48,479 nucleotides of DNA from an uncultured Campylobacter sp. (GTDB taxonomy: Bacteria; Campylobacterota; Campylobacteria; Campylobacterales; Campylobacteraceae): positions 1-48,479 of the forward strand of contig NZ_CALKTL010000026.1 in assembly GCF_937997405.1 (NCBI RefSeq). Direction: 5' to 3'. This document shows, piece by piece, positions 1-7,551 of the stretch (position 1 is the first letter of the stretch; every line of letters starts with the position of its first letter). A program made the position numbers and the translations under genes. Below the pieces are notes generated by a model. The model did not search any database. It saw nothing but the letters and a program-made list of their open reading frames with translations, and was not told the DNA's origin.

Positions 1-102
1 ACAATTAGTCCAGTATTTGCACTGATAATGTATTTTACAACATTTAGAGCCATATATAAAAAGTTTAACTTACGCAAGCTCATTCCTTCTGGTATTATCT
101 AA
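1..102 (+). CDS. 3' end of an unknown (membrane-like) protein, partial
   Basis: An open frame runs from the window edge to a TAA at 100-102 (33 residues visible). The fragment starts with a hydrophobic stretch (TISPVFALIMYFTTF) followed by a basic tail (RAIYKKFNLRKLIPSG), as at the cytoplasmic end of a membrane protein. Too little is present to name a family. The stretch is more AT-rich than most genes here. Confidence 0.45.
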   Translation, partial: TISPVFALIMYFTTFRAIYKKFNLRKLIPSGII

Positions 103-157
103 AATTTGTAATTGAAATTTCTTATTTATAATAATTAATATTTAATTTTAAGCAATG

Positions 158-163
158 TATAAT
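158..163 (+). promoter_or_regulatory. Candidate -10 box of the autotransporter gene
   Basis: A perfect TATAAT lies 28 bases before the ATG at 192 in an AT-rich stretch, with no clear -35 box, as is usual for Campylobacter sigma-70 promoters. A Shine-Dalgarno AAAGGA follows at 181-186. Confidence 0.5.
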
Positions 164-191
164 TAAATAAATTTTTTACGAAAGGATATCT

Positions 192-3100
192 ATGAATTAC
201 GATCTAACATCGAAATTTACAAATTTGCACTGCAAAGAGCGCTTAAACCTACCTACGCTATCCATAGCGGCATGTTTGCTGCTGTCGGGTACTTGTCTAG
301 GCGCCTATACCGAAACGGGAATGCTCGGTAATACGAGTAGTTGGGAGAGTGACGAATATAAAAAAGATTGGGGTTTAACCTCAATGAATGCTTCTACGGC
401 TTATGCGCTAGGCTTTGACGGTAGCGGCGTAAAAATCGGCGTTATGGACTCGGGCGTACTGCTTAGCCACCCAGAATTTGGAGGCGGAAGGATAAATATT
501 GTAAAAAGCAGTGGCGTATACGATAAAGACGGAATGAGGTATCCCGATACTAAATATGGCAATTCACCCTTTAAGGCAGGTTCAAGCAGTGAATACGACG
601 AGACAAATAAAGGTGAGTTTAAAAAGGGCGAAAAATTCGACATCGATGGCTCGTGGCAAGCAGGCGTAAATGATAGCCACGGTACGCATGTGAGCGGTAC
701 TATGGCTGCAAGCAGGGATGGTAACGGAATGCACGGCGTAGCGTATAAGTCAAATTTATACTCCGCAAATACAGGTGGCAACGATGGTATGACTTACGGA
801 CCGAATCAGGATTACAATTTTTTTCTAAAAGGTTACAACGCGCTTGCCGATGCAGGCGTCAGGGTAATCAACAATAGTTGGGGGTCAAATAGAAAGGTAA
901 ATTCCGCCTACTCGGGCGCTACGGGCTATAAACCATCCTCCGGCTTAAGGCATATAAACGAATACAATACGAACATCAGAGATACTATCAGTGTTACTGA
1001 AACTAACAACGCTAAAGATCATATGTATCTAAAAGACTTAAACGCAGCTAAAAAAGCTTACTATCAGTTTGTTACTAAAGGCGAGAAAAGCTTCATAGAT
1101 GCCGCATACGAAGTAGCGGTCAAAAGACAGGTCATTCAGGTTTTTACGGCAGGAAATAGAAGCCTTATGGCGGAGTCTTTTACTCGTGCAGCCCTGCCGT
1201 ATTTTAGGCCTGATGCAGAAAAATACTGGGTAAATGTCACGGGACAAAATGGTACTTGGGGCTATCCTAACGGCAGTAACGCAAACGGCGAAGTAAGTGA
1301 TGCACAGAGATTTAATCTCGCAGGAAATTCCAAATGGTGGACGATCGCCGCACCCGCTGCAGATATTTACTCCTCCACCGTAAATCTAAAAACTAAAAAG
1401 GCTTCATACGCTAGCTGGGGTGGTACCTCTATGGCGGCTCCACACGTAAGCGGTGCGTTAGGTGTCATATTCCAGCGCTATCCATATATGAATGCGGCAC
1501 AGGTCCGCGATACGATGCTTACTACCGCAAGACAAACTACGCTTAGAGCAGGTCACGAAGGGCAACCCTTGGAGCGCTGGGGCAGTGATGGGCTCGGCGT
1601 ACCAAGCAAAGTCTGGGGCTGGGGTATCTTAGACCTTGGCAAAGCAATGTTTGGTCCTGGGCAATTTTTAGGAAATTTCGACATTACTATGGATCAAGAC
1701 GATATATGGAGCAACGATATATCTGATAAAGCTATCAAATTTAGAAAAATCGAGGATCAAAACGAAGCAGCCGTTTGGGCAGCAAGAAAAGCCATCCTTG
1801 CTTCAAAACAAAATTTAAGCCCAGAGGAAAAAGCTGAGCTTACTTTTGAGACCGCAAGAGAGAAGGCGAGAGCCGAGCGGGCCGCACAGGGCTATGAGGG
1901 TGCGCTCATCAAAAGAGGCAACGGTACCTTAACACTTACGGGCAACAACACTTTCACCGGGGTTACCACTATCTATGGTGGTAAAATTTCGGCACTCAAT
2001 CAATCAATCGGTAAAAGCAAACATATCGATGTACAAAATGGCGGCGAACTTGAAATCTTGCACTCTGCAGTATATAGGATACCTGAAAGGAACGGCTGGC
2101 GAAGCGTGAGCAAGGCAAGCGATGCAACCACCGTAAAAGCAACAATCAATAGCGGTGGCGCATTCGTAGTAAATGATGGCGTGAATAATTTAAATTTGAG
2201 CTTTAAGCAAGGCTCATTACTAAGAGCAGGGCAAGTTAATACTAGCGATCTTCAAAACCTCGTCGACAACCCCGGCTCTAAGAAAATTTTAACCGCCACG
2301 GGCACATTTAGCGGTGCAAATTTAGCAAGCACTCAGGATAGCTATGCGTTTTTCAAAACGAGCAAAGAGGAGGCGAGTGGCTCAAATTTACGCCTTTCGA
2401 TCCAAAGTGGAACGAGTATGCAAGATTTTGCACTAAGCTCTTCGCAAAGAGCGTTCGCAGATCTACTCGTCGCCAATCGCAGCAGCGGAATTTATACGCA
2501 AATTTTAGGCTCAAACCATGCTCAAGCGCGAGAGTATTATAGCGCGTTCGCAAATGATGCTGAATTCGCTGCGGTAAATAATTCCGCGATAAATTCCATA
2601 ATGATGGCAAGCATCGTTAAAAACCGAGGTGGCGCGAATGCTGTAAATATTGATAAAGACACTAGATTTTGGATCTTTTCGGGCACAAATCGAATTAAAT
2701 CCGATAAAGATACCGGTATTGGTAAATTGCATTCCGATTCGTTCGTAAATTTAATCGGTATTGACTCTTTAATCGGCGATAGTTCAAGCGTCGGTGTATT
2801 TGTAGGCGCAGGGCGTACGGACGATAAAATAAGCGGCACCAAGGAAGTCAAAAGCAAGGATTTTCATAGCGGAATTTATTCCGACATCGGTTTTGAACCT
2901 GTTAAATTTAGCTTCGGTGCGATATATTCGAAATATGATCGAGATAGAAAGCTAATCTCATCGGTTTCGCCTATAGTTTACGAATATGTAGGTTCAAATG
3001 CCTCTAGTTTAAGTGCATTCGCACAGGTTTCTTATATGGGTTTTAGCAACGCGGACAGCTTTAGTGTAGAACCCTATGCTGGTGTTTCGCATACTCGCAC

Positions 3101-3464
3101 GAAAATAGACGATGTCAGCAACTCTTTGATTCGCATTGAAAACAAAACGCGAAATTTACAAGCCGTAAGCGTTGGTATAAAACCTAGCGTTCCGTTTAGA
3201 ATCGGCGGAGTAGGTTTAAGAGCAAGTGCAGACGTGGCATATAATCGCTTCTTTTCGGATAAGCAGCCGCAGGCTTATTTATACGTAAACGGGCTAGGTG
3301 GTACGCAGCTAAAAGGTGAGAAGTTACAAAACCTAACGACCGCCGAAGCAGGAATCGAGGCGTCTCTTTCAAGCCGCGCTACGCTTAAGCTCTCCTACGT
3401 CGGAGCATATGGAAGCGATGTTAAATCTAACGGCATAGGACTAAGATTTAGACTGGAATTTTAG
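192..3464 (+). CDS. S8 subtilisin-type serine protease autotransporter
   Basis: A 1090-residue secreted protease of the type V autotransporter class. A long signal region (hydrophobic core about residues 20-37) leads into a subtilisin domain with the full catalytic set: Asp86 (GVMDSG), His163 (DSHGTHVSG), oxyanion Asn322 (TAGN) and Ser413 (GGTSMAAPH). Around residues 574-606 is a passenger-associated transport repeat (GNGTLTLTGNNTFTG). The last ~270 residues look like an outer-membrane autotransporter beta-barrel and end in a terminal Phe (RFRLEF). The family (NalP, SphB1, AspA-like) cleaves itself or other surface proteins; the substrate here is unknown. The ATG has an AAAGGA site 5 nt upstream. 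It stands alone, with a repeat-rich gap downstream. Length is typical of the family. Confidence 0.93.
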   Translation: MNYDLTSKFTNLHCKERLNLPTLSIAACLLLSGTCLGAYTETGMLGNTSSWESDEYKKDWGLTSMNASTAYALGFDGSGVKIGVMDSGVLLSHPEFGGGRINIVKSSGVYDKDGMRYPDTKYGNSPFKAGSSSEYDETNKGEFKKGEKFDIDGSWQAGVNDSHGTHVSGTMAASRDGNGMHGVAYKSNLYSANTGGNDGMTYGPNQDYNFFLKGYNALADAGVRVINNSWGSNRKVNSAYSGATGYKPSSGLRHINEYNTNIRDTISVTETNNAKDHMYLKDLNAAKKAYYQFVTKGEKSFIDAAYEVAVKRQVIQVFTAGNRSLMAESFTRAALPYFRPDAEKYWVNVTGQNGTWGYPNGSNANGEVSDAQRFNLAGNSKWWTIAAPAADIYSSTVNLKTKKASYASWGGTSMAAPHVSGALGVIFQRYPYMNAAQVRDTMLTTARQTTLRAGHEGQPLERWGSDGLGVPSKVWGWGILDLGKAMFGPGQFLGNFDITMDQDDIWSNDISDKAIKFRKIEDQNEAAVWAARKAILASKQNLSPEEKAELTFETAREKARAERAAQGYEGALIKRGNGTLTLTGNNTFTGVTTIYGGKISALNQSIGKSKHIDVQNGGELEILHSAVYRIPERNGWRSVSKASDATTVKATINSGGAFVVNDGVNNLNLSFKQGSLLRAGQVNTSDLQNLVDNPGSKKILTATGTFSGANLASTQDSYAFFKTSKEEASGSNLRLSIQSGTSMQDFALSSSQRAFADLLVANRSSGIYTQILGSNHAQAREYYSAFANDAEFAAVNNSAINSIMMASIVKNRGGANAVNIDKDTRFWIFSGTNRIKSDKDTGIGKLHSDSFVNLIGIDSLIGDSSSVGVFVGAGRTDDKISGTKEVKSKDFHSGIYSDIGFEPVKFSFGAIYSKYDRDRKLISSVSPIVYEYVGSNASSLSAFAQVSYMGFSNADSFSVEPYAGVSHTRTKIDDVSNSLIRIENKTRNLQAVSVGIKPSVPFRIGGVGLRASADVAYNRFFSDKQPQAYLYVNGLGGTQLKGEKLQNLTTAEAGIEASLSSRATLKLSYVGAYGSDVKSNGIGLRFRLEF

Positions 3465-4133
3465 TAGAAAGGTAATGATATCGGTGGCACCGAATTTTGA
3501 GCCAAGCGTTTTAATTTGGATCGAATTAGACATTTTTTAATTCTACGGCAAGACGGCGTATGAGGTGTAAATTTCGCATTTTAAAGGCGATATTTTCGCG
3601 CCTCATGCCGAAAGCCGTATAAAATTAACGAGCGAGTGCGGCCTGGAATTTTAACGCGGACGAAGCGGCCGATACAAGCAAGCGGTGCTGGCGAGTCAAA
3701 TTTAAACGAGCAAGACGATGCGAGCAGGCAAATACGAGCTAAATTCCATAAGAGCGGACGAGCAAGAGTTTGGATATAGACGGGTAAATTTAACAATGGT
3801 AAGCCGATACAGGCTGAATTTTAGGCTAGCTTAATGAGCGAATGCGGGATAAATTTTAATGAATACGAATGGGCGCGAGCTCGGGCAAATACGAGCAAAT
3901 TTAATAATTGCGAGCAAACGCAAACTCGGACGCGAGCTAAATTTAACGAAAGCGGCAGCGGCGGGCAAAATTTAATAAAAGGTGCGGGCGCGGATAAAAT
4001 TCAAACGACGAGCCGCATCTACGACAAGCCGCGCCCGCTGCGGAGTTAAATTTTATTTCCTACCTGACGCACGGCTAAATTTTATTTCCGATCCATCGCA
4101 GGACTAAATTTCATTTCCCGATCCGCTGCGAGG
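3465..4133. other. Gene-free, repeat-rich spacer
   Basis: About 670 bases between convergent genes. GC-rich words alternate with AAATTTA/AAATTTTA every 25-40 bases (for example GCGAGC..AAATTTA), which looks like decayed short repeats. Open frames inside have repeat-driven composition and no convincing Shine-Dalgarno site, so I annotate no gene. The right end holds a clearer tandem array. Confidence 0.6.
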
Positions 4134-4150
4134 CTAAATTTTATTTTCAG
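4046..4150. repeat. Degenerate ~30-bp tandem repeat, about 3.5 units
   Basis: Units begin at 4046, 4075, 4104 and 4134. Each starts TTAAATTT or CTAAATTT, then (T/C)ATTTCC, then a GC-rich half (GATCC.TCGC..GG). Spacing is 29-30 bases. The last unit supplies the stop codon and final residues of the minus-strand gene ending at 4134, so the array has grown up to, or eroded, that gene's 3' end. Confidence 0.65.
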
Positions 4151-4643
4151 ATAGCAGGATGTTGATGAGCGGATTTAGCAGCGTCTCGCCGCGCGCGGCG
4201 CACAGCACGATCTCGTCGTAGTAGTAGTCGCTCCTGCCGTAGTTGTGAAACTCATACGCGCCAAAGCCATATCCCATCGGCGTGATCTCGACGCGCGAGT
4301 ACCAGGCGTCCTTGGCGATGATGTATTTTTCGGTGTCTTGCGAATAAACCCACACTACGATCTCGTCCTTATTTTTTTGCCGCATCAGCCACATGAAGAC
4401 GTTTGCGATGTCGTTGAAAAAATATGTATCTCCGTTTGGCATAACGGCCTGAGCGGTGTTGTACAGATCGTTTATCACCGTGCCGCTCTCGTGACATAGA
4501 TATTTGCCAAATTCTATCTGCAGCGGCTGCTTATCCGTGTTGCCGTGGCGCACGGAAATTTTGGATTCCGCTATATCCATGGACGATATAAGCAGCCCCA
4601 TCACGCAGGCGAGTAAAACCGCGGCAAAAATTTTCTTAATCAT
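4134..4643 (-). CDS. Degenerate NosL-like periplasmic protein
   Basis: A 169-residue protein, last gene of the mcc operon, overlapping the previous gene by 4 bases. An N-terminal hydrophobic segment (residues 4-21) is a signal peptide or anchor. The rest resembles a NosL domain: a Cys motif, then NGDTYFFNDIA, then a lysine/alanine stretch (IIAKDAWYSR) and TPMGYGFGAYE, matching the NosL pattern with the conserved TPM methionine (Met123). The usual CxxCGM metal motif has become C50-H-E-S-G-T, losing the second Cys and the Met. It may bind Cu(I) differently or serve as a partner of the double NosL protein upstream. The NosL assignment is by motif reading; function is inferred. Confidence 0.6.
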   Translation of the reverse strand: MIKKIFAAVLLACVMGLLISSMDIAESKISVRHGNTDKQPLQIEFGKYLCHESGTVINDLYNTAQAVMPNGDTYFFNDIANVFMWLMRQKNKDEIVVWVYSQDTEKYIIAKDAWYSRVEITPMGYGFGAYEFHNYGRSDYYYDEIVLCAARGETLLNPLINILLSENKI

Positions 4644-5593
4644 AGCAGCGCGCCCCGCACGAAGTAGTATTTGACGACGTAGGCGCTGCAGATGAGCGCG
4701 TTTAGAATGAGCCAGAACGAGGAGTATTTAAGCAGATGGGTGTAGGCGCGCTTAGTGATGAGCTCCGTTAAAAAGGGCACGATGCCGAAAAATATACCCA
4801 AAAACAGCGAGCCCCAAATCGCATAGCCGACGAAGTAATAATCCTTCAAAAGCATGCAATACGGGCATTTGTGATTGGGCTGCTCGTAAACGTAAAGCCC
4901 GAAAAAATAGGTGATCGCATAGTATGCGACGAACAAAAAGAGCAAATTCAGAGCAAAGCTCGCCATCGACTGCTTTAAGAAATTTAAGATCAATATGGCG
5001 CCCAATATCGCGTAGAAAAAGGTCGCCAAAAGCGCCTGCGTGTATCCAAACGGAAGCTTCGGCGCGCGAAATACGACCGAGCAGCAAAACACCGGCACGC
5101 GCAGCGGGATATTGGTAAAAAATAGAATTTCTAAAATAAACTCCGCCAAAACGCCCATAAAAAGGATGGTAAAGATCAGGTATTTGCGCTTTAGATAGGG
5201 AAATTTGCCCGCTTTAAGATCGAGGCTGTTTAAAATGAGCCAGAGCCCAAAGCCGAAGATCAGTAAAATTTTTAAAAGCAGCAAAATGTTGCCGTAGCGG
5301 TTCGAGCCCACGACGCCCGCGGAGCACATCGCGCCGGGCACGACCGAAGAGAGCTCGTTCAGGCAGAGCGCGAAAAATATAAACAAAATGATCTTACACG
5401 CTATCGTGAAGAACAAAATGGTGTTGATGAGATAGTTTCTTTTCTCCAGGGCGTATTGTAAATTTGAGGTGGCGTTAAAGTCCCAGTAGCGCATGATCCG
5501 CACGATGTGAAACTGCGAGATCGCCATCAGCGCTATTACGATCAGTTCTACGGCCAAAAACGCGATCACGCTACCCGATAAAAATACGCTCAT
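4640..5593 (-). CDS. Polytopic membrane protein with a CPYC motif
   Basis: A 317-residue protein with about eight hydrophobic segments (roughly 8-25, 54-78, 103-121, 138-158, 184-204, 212-232, 255-275, 292-309). Notable cysteines are C90 (VPGAMCSAG), C170-C171 (VPVFCCSVV) and C243-P-Y-C246 just before a transmembrane helix. I do not recognise the family. The CPYC pair could be a thiol redox or metal site. It overlaps the ABC ATPase gene upstream and the NosL-like gene downstream by 4 bases each, so it is translationally coupled to the putative metal-handling module. A role in copper or thiol handling for MccA is inference from context only. Confidence 0.75.
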   Translation of the reverse strand: MSVFLSGSVIAFLAVELIVIALMAISQFHIVRIMRYWDFNATSNLQYALEKRNYLINTILFFTIACKIILFIFFALCLNELSSVVPGAMCSAGVVGSNRYGNILLLLKILLIFGFGLWLILNSLDLKAGKFPYLKRKYLIFTILFMGVLAEFILEILFFTNIPLRVPVFCCSVVFRAPKLPFGYTQALLATFFYAILGAILILNFLKQSMASFALNLLFLFVAYYAITYFFGLYVYEQPNHKCPYCMLLKDYYFVGYAIWGSLFLGIFFGIVPFLTELITKRAYTHLLKYSSFWLILNALICSAYVVKYYFVRGALL

Positions 5594-6267
5594 GCTGAAA
5601 TTTCTCCGTCTTTTAAAAAGACGTATCGATCCACGAAGCTTAGCTCGTCGAAGAGTATGTCGTGCGTCGCGATCAAAACGGTTTTTTTAAGCTCTTTGAG
5701 CTTTGAAAGCATTTCGATAAAGCCGAGCGAGTTTTGTTTGTCCAAATTTGCCGTCGGCTCGTCGGCCAAGATGATCTGCGGATTCATCACGAGCGCCCTA
5801 GCGATAGCGCAGCGCTGCTTCTCGCCGCCGCTAAGGCTGGAGACGATCTGATCTTTTTTATGCGCGATATTAGCGATCTGCATCGATTCGTCTATGCGCG
5901 CACTAAGCTCATCTCTGTTCAGCCGCTCAAGGCTAAGCGGCGCAAGGACGTTTTTATAGACGCTAAGCGCCTCAAGCAGATTGAATGACTGAAAGATAAA
6001 GCCGATTTTTTTATGGCGATACGCGGAGCTTTCGATATCGGCGAGCTTAGAGACGTTTGCGCCGTCCACTAAAACCTCGCCGCTGCTAGGCTTAGCAAGC
6101 GCGCCTATGATGGATAGAAGCGTGCTTTTGCCGCTGCCGCTGACCCCTTTTAAGATTACGATCTGCCCTTCCTCGACGCTTAAGCTTATGTTTTTTAAAG
6201 CGCGAAATTCATTCGCCCTGCCCTCGTTGTAAATTTTGCAAAGCTGCTTAATCTCTATCTTACTCAT
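5590..6267 (-). CDS. ABC transporter ATP-binding protein, LolD/MacB type
   Basis: A 225-residue ATPase with Walker A GVSGSGKST (41-49), Q-loop Q93, signature LSGGE (145-149), Walker B IILADE (165-170, catalytic Glu170) and switch His202. It belongs to the class that pairs with FtsX-like permeases (LolD, MacB, FtsE), which usually drive mechanical work across the periplasm rather than simple uptake. It overlaps its permease gene (ending 6264) and the next membrane protein by 4 bases. Placement after NosL genes recalls the NosF ATPase of nitrous-oxide reductase clusters, though the permease here is FtsX-type, not NosY-type. Confidence 0.93.
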   Translation of the reverse strand: MSKIEIKQLCKIYNEGRANEFRALKNISLSVEEGQIVILKGVSGSGKSTLLSIIGALAKPSSGEVLVDGANVSKLADIESSAYRHKKIGFIFQSFNLLEALSVYKNVLAPLSLERLNRDELSARIDESMQIANIAHKKDQIVSSLSGGEKQRCAIARALVMNPQIILADEPTANLDKQNSLGFIEMLSKLKELKKTVLIATHDILFDELSFVDRYVFLKDGEISA

Positions 6268-7373
6268 TTGACCGCCTCGCTCATATCGCCTATAGCGATG
6301 CGCCAGGATGGGATGATGACGAACGCTAAAAACGGGATCACGCTAAAGACGAAGATCAAAAAGAGCATATTGAAATTTACCACTGGCGTGAAGGTGATGA
6401 AATTTCGCAGCTCGCCGCCTAAGAATATATCGCGCAAAAGCGGCGCATCCAGGATAAAAACATAAGCATAAGCGCCCGCGACGCCGAGTAGATACGCGCT
6501 TAGCGAGACGATGAAATTTTGAATAAATTTCATCGCGATGATGTCTTTTATACAAAAGCCGATGCTACGCAAGATCGCGATCTCCTTTTTCTTCTCGCCG
6601 TATGCGAGCGAAATTTGATTTTTCAGTAAGATGAAAAATGAGATCATCGCCACGGCGTAAAGCACCATAAAAATTCCGCCCTTGTAATAATACAGATGCC
6701 TCACTTCAGCTACCGCGTCCTCGGCGCTGAGAGCTTGCGTGTTGGGGTATAAATTTACGATCTTAAGCGCCACTTCGCTTACTTCGTTGGGGTTGGGCAC
6801 GCTTACGTAGAGCTTGGTGTATTCGCCCTCCTTCAGGCTTAGCACTTCGCGCGCGGTAACGGGGTTTAGATAGATCACGTCGTTTGAGACGATGCTGCTT
6901 TCATGCGGCGAAATTTTATTTATCTTAATCGCAATTAGGCGCTGTTCGGTTAAGAAGTGAAACTCGTCCTCGTAGTACCACTCGCCCATCGCCGCCTTTA
7001 CCCCCTCGCCTACGATCATTTCATTTTCATTCAAATTTTCGTCGCCCACGATATGAAACCAAACGCGCTTTTGAGCGAAGTAATACATCCCGTCCACGGC
7101 GCCCTGCACTTCGCTGACGCCCGCGATTTTGGAGATGTCGTAGATATAGCCGTCGTGCATCAGATCGCGTTTGCCCGCGCGTAGAGCCTCTACTACGATG
7201 TCGGGTCTGAGCTTGATGACCTTTTCAAGATCGTTTTGAATGGAGCCCGAGATGAAAAGCACCGAGCTTAAAATAAAAACGATAAATGCAAAGATCGCGA
7301 AGCTAAAGGCGTGATCGGCCCTGTCTTTTCGCAGCAGAGTTACGGAGTAGTCGATAAAATTTTTACTTATCAT
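6264..7373 (-). CDS. FtsX/MacB-type ABC transporter permease
   Basis: A 369-residue permease with the four-helix MacB/LolC layout: TM1 about 22-44, a periplasmic domain of ~190 residues, then TM2 (about 235-252), TM3 (about 287-310) and TM4 (about 333-355). The cytoplasmic loop after TM2 has the coupling-helix signature EKKKEIAILRSIGF before KDII, typical of the family. It should form a homodimer with the ATPase encoded directly downstream. It overlaps the 62-residue peptide gene upstream by 11 bases. In this operon it may move or release a lipoprotein or metallochaperone such as the NosL proteins; that role is inferred. Confidence 0.9.
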   Translation of the reverse strand: MISKNFIDYSVTLLRKDRADHAFSFAIFAFIVFILSSVLFISGSIQNDLEKVIKLRPDIVVEALRAGKRDLMHDGYIYDISKIAGVSEVQGAVDGMYYFAQKRVWFHIVGDENLNENEMIVGEGVKAAMGEWYYEDEFHFLTEQRLIAIKINKISPHESSIVSNDVIYLNPVTAREVLSLKEGEYTKLYVSVPNPNEVSEVALKIVNLYPNTQALSAEDAVAEVRHLYYYKGGIFMVLYAVAMISFFILLKNQISLAYGEKKKEIAILRSIGFCIKDIIAMKFIQNFIVSLSAYLLGVAGAYAYVFILDAPLLRDIFLGGELRNFITFTPVVNFNMLFLIFVFSVIPFLAFVIIPSWRIAIGDMSEAVK

Positions 7374-7551
7374 AGACGAACTCCGCGTATGCTTTGCTCT
7401 TAAAGCTGCTTGAGAGCCGCACGTCCTTTATCTCGCGCGCTAGCTTTTGCAGACACTGCTCGCTCTTTGCGCGATCAAAGCTTACATAATGCACCGCAAT
7501 GAGCGCGTAAAGGGCGGCAAAAAAGATCATTAAAGCGCAAATGAGCCTCAT
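7363..7551 (-). CDS. Small membrane-anchored peptide, 62 residues
   Basis: One N-terminal hydrophobic segment (residues 3-22) followed by a ~40-residue charged tail with a single Cys33. No family is recognised. The ATG overlaps the stop of the double NosL gene (ATGA, 4 bases) and its end overlaps the permease gene by 11 bases, so it is almost certainly translated. It may be an accessory subunit of the ABC system. Confidence 0.7.
   Translation of the reverse strand: MRLICALMIFFAALYALIAVHYVSFDRAKSEQCLQKLAREIKDVRLSSSFKSKAYAEFVYDK

Noticed and set aside
401..781. 126-codon minus-strand open frame inside the autotransporter
   Set aside because: Antisense shadow of a clear protease domain; no independent support.
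3834..4049. 71-codon plus-strand open frame
   Set aside because: Composition follows the surrounding repeat words (repeated RA.ANTSKFN-like pattern), no Shine-Dalgarno site, no domain.
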